Notes: a model not told the origin generated them from the sequence alone. Shown: positions 9,410 through 18,354, numbered from the stretch's first letter. The stretch is DNA of 64,000 nt from Alishewanella jeotgali KCTC 22429 (GCF_000245735.1 NZ_AHTH01000005.1:434001-498000), one strand, 5' to 3'. Numbers and translations: made by a program.

Positions 9410-12160
9410 TCATATCATATGAACGAAAGAGCCTGCTCGACACTTAAAATTATCAGCGCTTCCTGTCATTTCAATGCTTTTCATAGTAAAGGACTCTATT
9501 TCAGCCAATAGCTCTCTAAAAATTCTTAACTTAAGATCTTCATCAGCCTCAAATGACAAAATTCTTCTTAAGCTTCCATAAAACATGCTAAAACTATTAA
9601 AGTATAGCAGGTCGAGAAGAGGCTCACTGGTAAAAACGCTTTCAACAAGGTCACGCCAAGTTTCTTCTAAAAATGTCTCAGCATAAGCGATTGATTTTAT
9701 ATTTGCATCAAGCTTCTTGCACCACAACACCAAAGAACGAAATAAGTCTTTTATATTTAAAAATGAAATATCATCTAATTTTAACAACCGAAATTTACTT
9801 TCAAGCTCGCTTAAAACTTCTTGTTTATCTAATTTAAAATTAGAAAGCAATACATTATCTGGAGACAACGAAATAGCGTTAATTACTTTCGCTCCGTCAC
9901 TACAGTTATAAACATTCATACCTGTGTAATTAGAAATCAAATGGCTTAATGTCCGCCTTGCCATATCAAACTCTGGCTTTGTTTTCACGTACGCTCTGAA
10001 ATTCCCTGGAACCAACTGGTTATGAGGATCAAACTGTTCAAAGTCATGTAATTCAGTTCCGTCGTCTTTAAAGTAAATAGATTTTATAGAGTGATGTTTC
10101 CCATGCTCAGCTTGACCAAAGTCCACTCCAAACAAATAAATATTTTTAAACCCTAATTCAGAAATAAAGCTCAAAGCTAAATTAGTCACCGTTGGGTAAG
10201 CATACTTAATTTCGACAAGATTTTTACGTTCATCGTCTGGAAAGAAACTTTTTAAAAATCTAGTTGCGGCCTCCCCCTCTTTAAAAGCCAAGTAAACTTT
10301 TTTAAATAAATCAGCTGTATCAGGATGTACGGCAGAAAAAGAAATTAAGTTTATTTCTTTTAACCTACCGTGATTTTTTACATTATTTACAAGTGAGTAT
10401 GTTGATCTATTTTGTTCTGCTTCGGCATGGAAATCTGGAATAATATCGTAAGCTAATAGCGCGCTTAATGCCGTGCCACAAGAAACAATTATTGATCTTT
10501 CACTGTAATTTTTTATACAAGAAATAACACCATCTAAACTCGGACCATTACCAACGATAAAAAGCGGAAACTCATAAAACTCTTCAAAAGAGATAGATTT
10601 ACTAAGGAACTTCGCTCCAGCTTGCACATTAATAACTGATTGATTTATTCCGTACCAAACATGATCAAAATAATCACCAACTGCATGAAAAGTTTTTATA
10701 TCTGATTTTAGCTCTGTGAGTTCACCTATATTTTGTTCGGAGTAGCTTAAATTTAAAAATACAGTACTACTAAGATCTGGATGACCTGTTTGCTGAATTA
10801 AACGGAAAAATGCTGTAGAAAATTGATTTTCAACCCCAACATTTAGAGATAAACTTTTCTTTTCATTTAAGAAATATTTAAAAATAGATTCCCAATTAAC
10901 CAGAAATAAACTTGCATAAAAATAATCAGGCTCCCGCTCAAAAAACACCAGATTATCAGGCTCGCAAGTTGATATAAATTTACTGTCAAACAGAGTGGAG
11001 CAACCAAGTACAACCATGTTTCTAACTTGTTGTTGCTTAACAACCGGTATGTTTTTGTATTTAGCTTCTATATCACGTATTTTTTGTAATGTCTGAAAAT
11101 GTAGATAGTGTCGTAGCTTCCATGGGATAGCCTGGCCAAGTAACGACAACCCAGTCTGACCTTCTGTTTTAAAGCACTCTACCAGGGCATTAACTTCTTG
11201 CTCCCTGTTACGGAATAAAAAGCACTTTCTTAATCTATGATATAGGTTTAGTTGGCCACTATTGTCATAAGCAGGCAACCAACGCTGGGGTTGATAACTG
11301 TTAAACACCTCTGCCAAACCGGGATAATAAGTTATCAGCGCCGCAATATTCTGCTGAAAAATTTCGTTTTTATCTTTAACAAGTGCAGGTTCCAGGTTAA
11401 GAAGCGTTGAGCCAGCCCGAAGTGATACTGCATCACTTTCTGCCTGATAACCGAGAAATTGCACTCCCGACTTCGTCAACTTTTCTGGTCTACCAGACGC
11501 CTCTAACAGATAATTGAGCACTTCATCATAAATTGGGTCACAAATATGTCGATAAAGATATACCTTGTCCAGGCCAGGTAAAAACGAGCTTAGCTCTCTT
11601 AAATTATCCAGTATTTCACTACCAGGCTTAGCAATTTGAATGCTTACAGCCGTACCCACTGCAGTGGCTTGATTCAGAAACTCTTGCCAATTCAGAGCGA
11701 AAGTGGAACAGCGCAAAATACTGCTACTGCTTTCATAAATCAGTAAGTACTTAACTTTTACCCGGCGCAGCAATGCAGGTAGATGCAAACCTAAACCTAC
11801 GCCAAACAAAAGTAATACATCGATTTCTTCAATCTCGGTATCGCTACCAGCCGGTTGCGAAAAAGAGATAAAAGGTGCACTTTGGATAAACTGTGCTATC
11901 TCTGTTTCAACTTCTATGGTGGGTTCAGCCGAGTAAAGAGCTAACTGACTGTGGGTATCACAGATATTCAGCTGCTGATTGTGATTAAAAAAGACGTCGA
12001 AAAGTTGATCATGCTGTTTGACAAGCTTAACCAACTCAGGAGCATAATAACTAAAAGCTTGAATGCTTTGCTGTTGGTTTTGCTGAATACGGGAAAGGAT
12101 TTCTGGATGATCGGTTAAATTAAAGTTTTCGTTATACAGTAATTTGAAAGAGTTATGCAT
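9410..12160 (-). CDS. Maf-family motility accessory factor (DUF115), flagellin glycosylation
   Basis: At 916 residues this is a long member of the Maf/DUF115 family, which is required to put nonulosonic-acid-type or other sugars on flagellin. The family signature is in the middle: FIVGNGPSLDGVISCI, followed by IIVSCGTALSALLAYDIIPDFHAEAEQN-type sequence and, later, LFGVDFGQ. The N-terminal third contains a second Rossmann-like segment (VLLLFGVGLGLHLPALL). The C-terminus is rich in long helices. No signal or membrane segment is seen, so it should act in the cytoplasm before export. The gene is visibly A/T-rich compared with the flagellar genes beside it, and it starts 17 bases after fliT, which ties glycosylation to the flagellin chaperones. 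Confidence 0.9.
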   Translation of the reverse strand: MHNSFKLLYNENFNLTDHPEILSRIQQNQQQSIQAFSYYAPELVKLVKQHDQLFDVFFNHNQQLNICDTHSQLALYSAEPTIEVETEIAQFIQSAPFISFSQPAGSDTEIEEIDVLLLFGVGLGLHLPALLRRVKVKYLLIYESSSSILRCSTFALNWQEFLNQATAVGTAVSIQIAKPGSEILDNLRELSSFLPGLDKVYLYRHICDPIYDEVLNYLLEASGRPEKLTKSGVQFLGYQAESDAVSLRAGSTLLNLEPALVKDKNEIFQQNIAALITYYPGLAEVFNSYQPQRWLPAYDNSGQLNLYHRLRKCFLFRNREQEVNALVECFKTEGQTGLSLLGQAIPWKLRHYLHFQTLQKIRDIEAKYKNIPVVKQQQVRNMVVLGCSTLFDSKFISTCEPDNLVFFEREPDYFYASLFLVNWESIFKYFLNEKKSLSLNVGVENQFSTAFFRLIQQTGHPDLSSTVFLNLSYSEQNIGELTELKSDIKTFHAVGDYFDHVWYGINQSVINVQAGAKFLSKSISFEEFYEFPLFIVGNGPSLDGVISCIKNYSERSIIVSCGTALSALLAYDIIPDFHAEAEQNRSTYSLVNNVKNHGRLKEINLISFSAVHPDTADLFKKVYLAFKEGEAATRFLKSFFPDDERKNLVEIKYAYPTVTNLALSFISELGFKNIYLFGVDFGQAEHGKHHSIKSIYFKDDGTELHDFEQFDPHNQLVPGNFRAYVKTKPEFDMARRTLSHLISNYTGMNVYNCSDGAKVINAISLSPDNVLLSNFKLDKQEVLSELESKFRLLKLDDISFLNIKDLFRSLVLWCKKLDANIKSIAYAETFLEETWRDLVESVFTSEPLLDLLYFNSFSMFYGSLRRILSFEADEDLKLRIFRELLAEIESFTMKSIEMTGSADNFKCRAGSFVHMI

Positions 12161-12177
12161 AGACGCATCACAAAGTC

Positions 12178-12483
12178 TTAGGGCTGTTGCATATCATGGT
12201 ATCTTGCAGAGCCCTTCTTAGCTAGTTGTAGTTTTTCCAGTTCGTTAAAGACTTGCTTCTTTTCCAGTGCCAACAGCTCATTTAATTGCGATAGATAAGC
12301 GTCATAACGCTGAAAAAGATTTGATTGAAGCTGTAAATCAGGCTCACTCTTAATTAAGGTAATGAGTGTCTCACCAGTAAAGGCAACGGTGAGTGGCTCT
12401 ATATCTAGCAACTCACCCTCAGCGACATTAAGCGCATTATCAAAAATCGAAAAGTAATGCGCTATTTCCTCAGCTCTATTCAC
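12178..12483 (-). CDS. fliT: FliT-like flagellar chaperone
   Basis: This is a 101-residue, mostly helical acidic protein directly after fliS, where FliT is expected. FliT-type proteins chaperone the cap protein FliD and feed back on class II transcription. Sequence conservation is weak in this family, so the call rests on size, helix content and position. The start is a GTG overlapping the fliS stop (TAGTG), giving MNRAEEIAHYF. It could also be a divergent, uncharacterised fliS-linked protein, but the chaperone role is the most economical reading. Confidence 0.65.
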   Translation of the reverse strand: MNRAEEIAHYFSIFDNALNVAEGELLDIEPLTVAFTGETLITLIKSEPDLQLQSNLFQRYDAYLSQLNELLALEKKQVFNELEKLQLAKKGSARYHDMQQP

Positions 12484-12920
12484 TAAGCACCTACTGCCAT
12501 TTGTTGTGAGGCACTGGCTCGTTGCTGATAGCCTTTTTCACGATCGGCAACCGGAATTTGATCCCAAGCAGATTTAATCGTTAACATTAAGTCCATCACA
12601 TCCTGGATCTTATCTAAGCTTTGCTCACGACTGGCTAAGGTCAGATGATTAATCATAAACTCATATAAAGCGTCTAAATTCTGTGAAATCTCGCCACCGA
12701 GTTCCATATCTAATGAGCTTTTTAAGGCACTAATGATAGCGATGGCTTTACCAAGTGTTTGACCTTTTGTAGCAAAGTCCTTGCGTTCAATTGCGCCTTT
12801 CGCCTTAGCCATATTTTCCAGTGAGCCCTGCATCAGTAACTGAATAACACGATGCGGATCTGCTACTGCCAAGTCATCTTTAATACCGACGGATTTATAG
12901 GCTTTAATACCATAACTCAT
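12483..12920 (-). CDS. fliS: Flagellin export chaperone FliS
   Basis: FliS binds the C-terminus of newly made flagellin and keeps it unpolymerised until export. The 145-residue protein starts MSYGIKAYKSVGIKDDLAVADPHRVIQLLM, matching the family pattern of an N-terminal Y-x-x-Y region and a P-(H/Y)-x-(V/L)-I-x-(L/M)-L motif, followed by a four-helix bundle with ASREQSLDKIQDVMDLM. The C-terminal 15 residues are low-complexity. It lies 11 bases after fliD and touches fliT. Confidence 0.95.
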   Translation of the reverse strand: MSYGIKAYKSVGIKDDLAVADPHRVIQLLMQGSLENMAKAKGAIERKDFATKGQTLGKAIAIISALKSSLDMELGGEISQNLDALYEFMINHLTLASREQSLDKIQDVMDLMLTIKSAWDQIPVADREKGYQQRASASQQMAVGA

Positions 12921-12931
12921 GTTAAAACTCC

Positions 12932-14392
12932 TTAGCTTGATTTTTTAGTATTCAGGCTTGGAAGACTTGAAAGTGCCGCGGTAACACTTGCTTGTTGCCG
13001 TTGCATTTGCCCTAGCAAACTATCTAGAGCAGCGTACCGTTTACGCAAAGAATCTTCGTAGCTAGCTATATATCGGCTAGCGGCTTCAGAAGCTTTAGTA
13101 TTTTCTCTTAATCTTAATTGCAGATTTTCCTGACGGTTCGCGATTAAACCACCAGATTTAGTATATTCAGTTATTAAGCTATCAAGCTGCTTAACTAAGC
13201 CGTTGTCGCCACCAAACAATTTGGCCAGATCATCATAATTTTCGGTTAACGCCTTATCAAAACGCATCTTACCCGTTTCACTGCTAAACTCCGTGCTGGT
13301 AGAAATCTCCAACTTGCCACTTTTATTCAGCGTAATACCCAACGCGAACAGGCTGTTCAGTTGATCTGGTGCGCCGACAACCTCAGCACCCAAAATTCCC
13401 CTAACTTGGTTTAAAATATTCCTGGGTAATGAATCTCCAGCTAAGGCACCACTGTCTAGCGTTACAGAGCCATCAGCACCCATGATCCGGTTTCTGGTTA
13501 AAGTTCCGATCTGATCAACCAAAGCATTGTAACTTCGGATAAAAGCCTGAATATTATCTTCGGCGGCTTTCTTGTCAGTAGCAACTTGCAAGCGCGCGTT
13601 CTTGCCGCTTGGCGTTTCATTCACAACCGTAATAGAGATATCTTGTACAGCATCTTCAAACGTATTAGTAGCGCTACTAATGGCTATACCATCAAGCTCA
13701 ATGATGGCATCTTGTGCTGCAGCAGCCAGAGCCAGGCCAGGTGTTGCTCCCGTAGGCTCCGTGGAAACATTATCTAGTTCAGTATTATTGTTACGGATGA
13801 CTAAATCATTCCCCTGACCGGTAACGTTTGACGTTAACACCAGTTTAGTGCCAGTGGTGCCGCCTGCGTTGAGAATATTGGCATTTACCCCAAAGTTCTC
13901 GCCTGACTCATTAATACGCAAACGCAACTGATTTAGCGTCATACCTGCTGTTACCGCAACAGTAAAACTCTTATCACCGGCTTCAAATGTCAGTTCACCG
14001 TCAGTGGTAGACACCACCGCATCGGCACTGGAAAAAAGATTGTCGGCTGACTCTATGCGGCTACCTTTAGCTAGTTGGTTGACCTTGACATCAAAGGACG
14101 CGGCAGAAGCGGTATTTTTTGCAGTGGCCTGAATAAAGGTTTTACCCTCTTCGGGTTGGGTAATACTTATCGTGCGAGCTTTTAAGCTCTCACCGCTAAG
14201 TTTTTTTGCTGCATCCAGAAAACCAGAAAGTGCAGACCTCAACTGGCCAACACCGGACAAAGAGGCATTTAAAGTTGATTTTGTCTTCTCGATGCGCGCC
14301 ATTTTAGTTTTGCGCTCGACATCAACAAAGGTGCTAACAAGCTGATCTAGCGGTAAACCAGACGCTGCACCCAGAAAATTGATTGAAGACAT
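12932..14392 (-). CDS. fliD: Flagellar filament cap protein FliD (HAP2)
   Basis: FliD forms the cap under which flagellin subunits polymerise. The 486-residue protein begins MSSINFLGAASGLPLDQLVSTFVDVERKTKMARI, the standard N-terminal D0 helix, and ends in long helices (SEAASRYIASYEDSLRKRYAALDSLLGQMQRQQASV) matching the C-terminal D0 coiled coil. The variable middle carries beta-rich domains. It lies 21 bases after flaG and starts the fliD-fliS-fliT-maf series. No separate promoter is evident in the short gap. Confidence 0.96.
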   Translation of the reverse strand: MSSINFLGAASGLPLDQLVSTFVDVERKTKMARIEKTKSTLNASLSGVGQLRSALSGFLDAAKKLSGESLKARTISITQPEEGKTFIQATAKNTASAASFDVKVNQLAKGSRIESADNLFSSADAVVSTTDGELTFEAGDKSFTVAVTAGMTLNQLRLRINESGENFGVNANILNAGGTTGTKLVLTSNVTGQGNDLVIRNNNTELDNVSTEPTGATPGLALAAAAQDAIIELDGIAISSATNTFEDAVQDISITVVNETPSGKNARLQVATDKKAAEDNIQAFIRSYNALVDQIGTLTRNRIMGADGSVTLDSGALAGDSLPRNILNQVRGILGAEVVGAPDQLNSLFALGITLNKSGKLEISTSTEFSSETGKMRFDKALTENYDDLAKLFGGDNGLVKQLDSLITEYTKSGGLIANRQENLQLRLRENTKASEAASRYIASYEDSLRKRYAALDSLLGQMQRQQASVTAALSSLPSLNTKKSS

Positions 14393-14413
14393 AATCCACC
14401 TCTTGTTTTGCTA

Positions 14414-14806
14414 CTATACCTGACGGTCAATCAGAAAGCCCAATGATTGCCCCATTTCATTCTGTAGCCGTTTAATATCTTGTGCAACCTTTAGCAATTC
14501 CTCTGACGGAATCTGCCGGATCAATTGCTCAGTATTTTTATCCATCACTTTAATTATAGACTTACCTGAAGCTTCATCTACCATAAAACTTAGGGAACGC
14601 TGTTCGAACACCGCAGCTCTATTCACAACTTCTAACGCCTCATCAACTTGTACGGCACTAGGTTTAGCAACCAGAGCCTTTTCCGACGGTTGATTTGTTG
14701 CGCCAGCTTTAACGAAAGCAGCCTGGTTTTCGACATTTGCTGTTACTTTATAGTCAGCTGTTGGTGGCAAAACCGCTGTGATACTGTTGCCGGGCATCGT
14801 ATTCAT
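14414..14806 (-). CDS. flaG: FlaG family protein
   Basis: The 130-residue protein has a variable N-terminus and a conserved C-terminal half: VDEALEVVNRAAVFEQRSLSFMVDEASGKSIIKVMDKNTEQLIRQIPSEELL, the FlaG pattern. FlaG is found between flagellin and fliD in polarly flagellated bacteria and affects filament length; its mechanism is not firmly known. The gene is separated from the flagellin upstream by a strong hairpin with only a weak T-run, so read-through from the flagellin promoter may contribute to its expression. Confidence 0.9.
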   Translation of the reverse strand: MNTMPGNSITAVLPPTADYKVTANVENQAAFVKAGATNQPSEKALVAKPSAVQVDEALEVVNRAAVFEQRSLSFMVDEASGKSIIKVMDKNTEQLIRQIPSEELLKVAQDIKRLQNEMGQSLGFLIDRQV

Positions 14807-14832
14807 ATGTTACCCCTTAATAAACCGTAAAG

Positions 14833-14860
14833 GCCAGATAAAGGCTCGCCTTTATCTGGC
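14833..14860 (-). terminator. Hairpin between flagellin and flaG
   Basis: A perfect 12-base-pair stem (GCCAGATAAAGG with its complement) closes a 4-base loop, 15 bases after the flagellin stop. The following minus-strand sequence, CTTTACGGTTTATT, is only moderately T-rich. It may act as a partial terminator or 3'-end stabiliser that lowers flaG-fliD transcription relative to flagellin. Confidence 0.7.
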
Positions 14861-14874
14861 GCTTATCTACTAAC

Positions 14875-15774
14875 TTAGCCTAACAGTGATAATGCTGCCT
14901 GTGGCCGCTGGTTAGCCTGGGCTAATACAGTCTGGCTAGTTTGCTGCAGGATCTGCGCACGAGTTAACTCGGCAGTCTCTTTGGCAAAGTCAGTATCACG
15001 GATCCGAGCACGCGCACCAGCGACGTTTTCTGATACGTTGGTTAAGTTACGAATCGTTGCCTGGAAACGGTTTTGCACAGCACCAAGATCAGCGCGTTTC
15101 TCGTCAACAATCTTAATTGCTTCATCTATCGCATTTAGACGTGATTGACCGTCCACGTTAGTATCTGTATCAGTGATATTTAGATTTAGGGTATGAATTC
15201 CTAATCCTTCGGCAGTGAAGCCTTTTGCAGATCCAGCACCACGACCTAAACTCACAGTGATATATTCTTCGCCCGCAGTGCCAGTTGTGCCGTTGGCACC
15301 AACTAAAAACTTGAACTGCCCCCCCTGATCTTCCAAGGCATTATTCGAACTATCTCTGTTTAACAGCTTGATATCACCAAACTTTGTAGTCTCAGCGATC
15401 CGCGTCACTTCTACTTTTAAGGCTGAGATTTCTTTTTGTAACGCTTCTTTTTCTTTAGTGCCATTAACCGCATTCTCGGACTGAACAACAAGTGTCCGCA
15501 TACGCTGCAGTGAAGTCGTAATCTCCTCCATAGCGCCTTCAGCAACCTGTGCCATAGAAATACCGTCGTTGGCATTACGGGCCGCCTGATCTAAACCGTT
15601 AATTTGGCTAGTTAAACGGTTAGAAATTTGTAAGCCGGCAGCGTCATCAGCCGCACTGTTAATCCGGAAGCCTGATGATAAACGTTTAAACGCTACATCC
15701 AGTGCTCCACCTGAATTCATTAACTGCCGCTGCGCATTTAATGACGATGTATTGGTATTGACAAATAAAGCCAT
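14875..15774 (-). CDS. Flagellin (downstream copy)
   Basis: This 299-residue filament protein has the conserved D0/D1 ends: MALFVNTNTSSLNAQRQL at the N-terminus, FKRLSSGFRINSAADDAAGLQISNRL, and a C-terminus ending AQANQRPQAALSLLG. The central 100 residues are short and variable, as in polar flagellins lacking large outer domains, with several Ser/Thr and Asn residues that could take glycans. It is a paralogue of the flagellin 290 bases upstream, nearly identical over both ends and different in the centre. It has its own sigma-28 promoter. Confidence 0.97.
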   Translation of the reverse strand: MALFVNTNTSSLNAQRQLMNSGGALDVAFKRLSSGFRINSAADDAAGLQISNRLTSQINGLDQAARNANDGISMAQVAEGAMEEITTSLQRMRTLVVQSENAVNGTKEKEALQKEISALKVEVTRIAETTKFGDIKLLNRDSSNNALEDQGGQFKFLVGANGTTGTAGEEYITVSLGRGAGSAKGFTAEGLGIHTLNLNITDTDTNVDGQSRLNAIDEAIKIVDEKRADLGAVQNRFQATIRNLTNVSENVAGARARIRDTDFAKETAELTRAQILQQTSQTVLAQANQRPQAALSLLG

Positions 15775-15877
15775 GAGTCACTCCTTAGTTCTTAGCCATC
15801 TAATTTAGGCCGCAAACTGTTGTTAAAAATACGGTTTTTCCGTTTAGCTGGCCAAGCTGCAACTTGGCTTACCTTCT

Positions 15878-15905
15878 GTATCGGCGGCTTTAACAAGAAC
15901 TTTAG
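15878..15905 (-). promoter_or_regulatory. Sigma-28 (FliA) promoter of downstream flagellin
   Basis: On the minus strand CTAAAG is followed, after exactly 15 bases from TAAA, by GCCGATAC, one base off the FliA -10 consensus GCCGATAA. It lies about 100 bases before the flagellin start, leaving a long 5' leader. Confidence 0.88.
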
Positions 15906-15963
15906 AAATTTTTTTAATTATTTTTTGCAAATTTTAGTAAGAGGATTGGCGGGTATTTAGAAG

Positions 15964-15987
15964 AAAGGCTGCCAATCGGCAGCCTTT
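15964..15987 (-). terminator. Terminator after upstream flagellin
   Basis: A 10-base-pair perfect stem (AAAGGCTGCC with GGCAGCCTTT) and a 4-base loop lie about 80 bases after the stop of the upstream flagellin. The minus-strand continuation is TTCTTCTAAAT. It separates the two flagellin transcripts. Confidence 0.85.
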
Positions 15988-16067
15988 TAAAAGCGAGTCA
16001 CTCCGCTGAAGCGTTTCCGGCAAGAAGCAAGGTTACTGCAATAACCCTGATGCTTCAGCTGAAATTA

Positions 16068-16952
16068 TTAACCTTGCAGTAAGCTCAGTGCCGCTTGCGG
16101 CCGTTGGTTAGCCTGGGCTAAAACCGTCTGGCTAGTTTGCTGCAGGATCTGAGCACGGGTCAGCTCAGCAGTTTCTTTCGCGAAATCAGTATCACGAATT
16201 CGGGCACGGGCGCCAGATACGTTTTCAGAAACGTTAGTTAAGTTACGAATTGTCGCCTGGAACCGATTCTGTACCGCACCTAAATCCGCCCTTTTTGCAT
16301 CAACCGCCTCAATCGCATTGTTGATTGCAGTTAAACGTGATTCACCGTCAGTATTCACCGCACCCGTGGCCGTATTTCTGACATCAATAAGGTCGATACC
16401 TAAGCCGGCCGCACCGAAACCTGCAGTTGCTCCCGTGCCGCGTCCCAAACTGATAGTGATGTACTCATTATCAGGGCCATTAGCACCTACCAGGAATCTG
16501 AACTGGTCTGGACGATTGGCACCATCAGTACCTTTGTCTAGTAATGTCATATCACCGAATTTAGTGGTTTGTGCAATCCGGGTAATCTCAGTTTTTAACG
16601 CCGAAATTTCCTTCTGAATTGCAATTTTATCACCATCTGCGTTAATGCCGTTTTCTGACTGCACGATTAACGTACGGATACGTTGTAGCGAGTTGGTAAT
16701 TTCATCCATCGCGCCTTCAGCAACCTGAGCTAGCGAAATACCATCGTTAGCATTACGGGACGCTTGGTCAAGACCATTAATCTGGCTGGTTAAACGGTTT
16801 GAAATCTGTAAACCTGCTGCATCATCAGCTGCACTGTTAATGCGGAAGCCTGATGATAAACGTTTGAATGCAACGTCAAGGGCGTTGCCAGAGTTCATCA
16901 TCTGACGTTGAGCATTCAGTGATGAAGTATTGGTATTTACGAATAAAGCCAT
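16068..16952 (-). CDS. Flagellin (upstream copy)
   Basis: This 294-residue flagellin has N-terminal MALFVNTNTSSLNAQRQMMNSGNALDVAF and C-terminal AQANQRPQAALSLLQG. The first 100 and last 90 residues match the second copy almost residue for residue, while the middle (about 115-205) differs in sequence and length. Tandem flagellins of this kind arise by duplication and may form different parts of one filament. It has its own consensus sigma-28 promoter and its own terminator. Confidence 0.97.
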   Translation of the reverse strand: MALFVNTNTSSLNAQRQMMNSGNALDVAFKRLSSGFRINSAADDAAGLQISNRLTSQINGLDQASRNANDGISLAQVAEGAMDEITNSLQRIRTLIVQSENGINADGDKIAIQKEISALKTEITRIAQTTKFGDMTLLDKGTDGANRPDQFRFLVGANGPDNEYITISLGRGTGATAGFGAAGLGIDLIDVRNTATGAVNTDGESRLTAINNAIEAVDAKRADLGAVQNRFQATIRNLTNVSENVSGARARIRDTDFAKETAELTRAQILQQTSQTVLAQANQRPQAALSLLQG

Positions 16953-17026
16953 GATGTTTTCCTCGCTTTTTAACCTGTTGAGGCAATTTAGACTGCGTAT
17001 TGCCTGTTTCTTGCCGTGTTAATTAT

Positions 17027-17054
17027 TTATCGGCGCAGTGCGGGGAAACTTTAG
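17027..17054 (-). promoter_or_regulatory. Sigma-28 (FliA) promoter of upstream flagellin
   Basis: The minus strand reads CTAAAG, then 15 bases between TAAA and a perfect GCCGATAA. This matches the FliA consensus at both boxes and in spacing, about 75 bases before the flagellin start. Confidence 0.93.
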
Positions 17055-17096
17055 AATTTTTTTAGTATGTTATTTAATCTTACTATTCAAATGGTT

Positions 17097-17121
17097 AAAA
17101 GCAGGCTTTGCGCCTGCTTTT
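17097..17121 (-). terminator. Terminator after flgL
   Basis: A 10-base-pair stem AAAAGCAGGC/GCCTGCTTTT with a 5-base loop starts 5 bases after the flgL stop, with T-rich ends in both orientations. It ends the flgF-flgL transcript before the flagellin promoter. Confidence 0.88.
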
Positions 17122-17126
17122 AGTTA

Positions 17127-18350
17127 TTAACGGATATAATCAAATAAGGTTGTGGCATTCACTTTTGAGAAAGTCTGCGAGGCAGCCTGCAGCGCCACTT
17201 CCTGGCGCTTAATTTCAGTTAGTGCGGCAGCCAAATCAACTTCAGAGATATCGGCTTTATACTGCTGATTAGTAATCAGCAAATCGGCGTTAGTGTTAAA
17301 GACACTATCAACCACGTTCAAACGCCCGCCAAGATTGGCCAGCGCACTGTCTACATTATTTGCTGTATCTGTGACTTGCTTAAGGGTATCTGCCAGCTTA
17401 GTCGTTAGCTCTTCAGCGCTAGCATTAGGGTTATTTAAAGCGTCGATGTAACTTTGCAAAGTATTAAGGATATTAGTCTGTTGCGGTGCTGGTAAGCTAA
17501 AGTCAAGTTGGGTTGGCAAGGTTGTTGCGCTATCAAACTTAAACTCCATGCCGTTAATATTAATAGGTTGGCCAGCACTGTAACTGCCGCTTATCGCTGG
17601 GTTTAACGCAGAACCATTTTGCAGTAACTGGTAAGTGCCCGCGGCATCTATCTCTAAACTGTATTGGTTGTTTAACGGATTTAAATTGTCGAAATTAGCC
17701 CGATAAAAATTATCAAACGCATTCTGATTACTAACTTGCAAGCTTGCTCCGGCCGGTAATGTAACGCCTTCTGGTTTAAAGCGGGTAAAAACACTGTCGA
17801 AAATCGCTTTACCGCTATCATTACTAGGCAAACTGATTGACTGCGAGATTTGCATTGCCCGGTTTCCATCGTCGCCTTTAAACTCAAACACCCCGGTTAC
17901 CGGGTTACGCTCATAGGCAGGCGTTTTATCCTGAAAACCGGCAAAAATATAGCTACCATCAGCTGCTCGGGTATTCATCAAATCGAAGAGTTCGGTTTGG
18001 ATGTTCTGCAGCTCAAAGGCAACGGCACGACGCTGTTCCAGCGAGTAAGTCCCATTACCTGATGCAATGGCCAGCGTTGAGATTCGGTCATAGGATGTCC
18101 GCATACTTGTCAGCACGGTTTCCTGCAACGCCAAGTTATTCTTTAGCAAGATACTGTTAGTTTGATATTGTTCGATTTGCGCTTTATTTTGATCTAGGCT
18201 CAGCACCTTGGCAGCGCCTGCCGGATCATCGGCAGGCGATAAAATGCGGGTTTGCTTACTCAGCTGCGTTTCTGCGTTCGACATCCGCTTTTGGGCGTTT
18301 AAGATCCCATTCAGGCTTTGATTAAACTGCATATTAAAGGTTAAACGCAT
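17127..18350 (-). CDS. flgL: Hook-filament junction protein FlgL (HAP3)
   Basis: FlgL is the second junction protein between hook and filament. The 407-residue product has a flagellin-like N-terminal helix (QFNQSLNGILNAQKRMSNAETQLSKQTRILSPADDPAGAAKVLSLDQ) and a C-terminal helix (ADISEVDLAAALTEIKRQEVALQAASQTFSKVNATTLFDYIR). The middle is longer than in the enteric protein of about 317 residues. It follows flgK by 4 bases and is the last gene of the flgF-flgL series. Confidence 0.95.
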   Translation of the reverse strand: MRLTFNMQFNQSLNGILNAQKRMSNAETQLSKQTRILSPADDPAGAAKVLSLDQNKAQIEQYQTNSILLKNNLALQETVLTSMRTSYDRISTLAIASGNGTYSLEQRRAVAFELQNIQTELFDLMNTRAADGSYIFAGFQDKTPAYERNPVTGVFEFKGDDGNRAMQISQSISLPSNDSGKAIFDSVFTRFKPEGVTLPAGASLQVSNQNAFDNFYRANFDNLNPLNNQYSLEIDAAGTYQLLQNGSALNPAISGSYSAGQPININGMEFKFDSATTLPTQLDFSLPAPQQTNILNTLQSYIDALNNPNASAEELTTKLADTLKQVTDTANNVDSALANLGGRLNVVDSVFNTNADLLITNQQYKADISEVDLAAALTEIKRQEVALQAASQTFSKVNATTLFDYIR

Positions 18351-18354
18351 GATA

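Noticed and set aside
14833-14874. Possible sigma-28 promoter for flaG
   Set aside because: The nearest match has TAAG instead of TAAA, and the -10-like GCCAGATAA carries an extra base and lies within the hairpin stem, so spacing is wrong.
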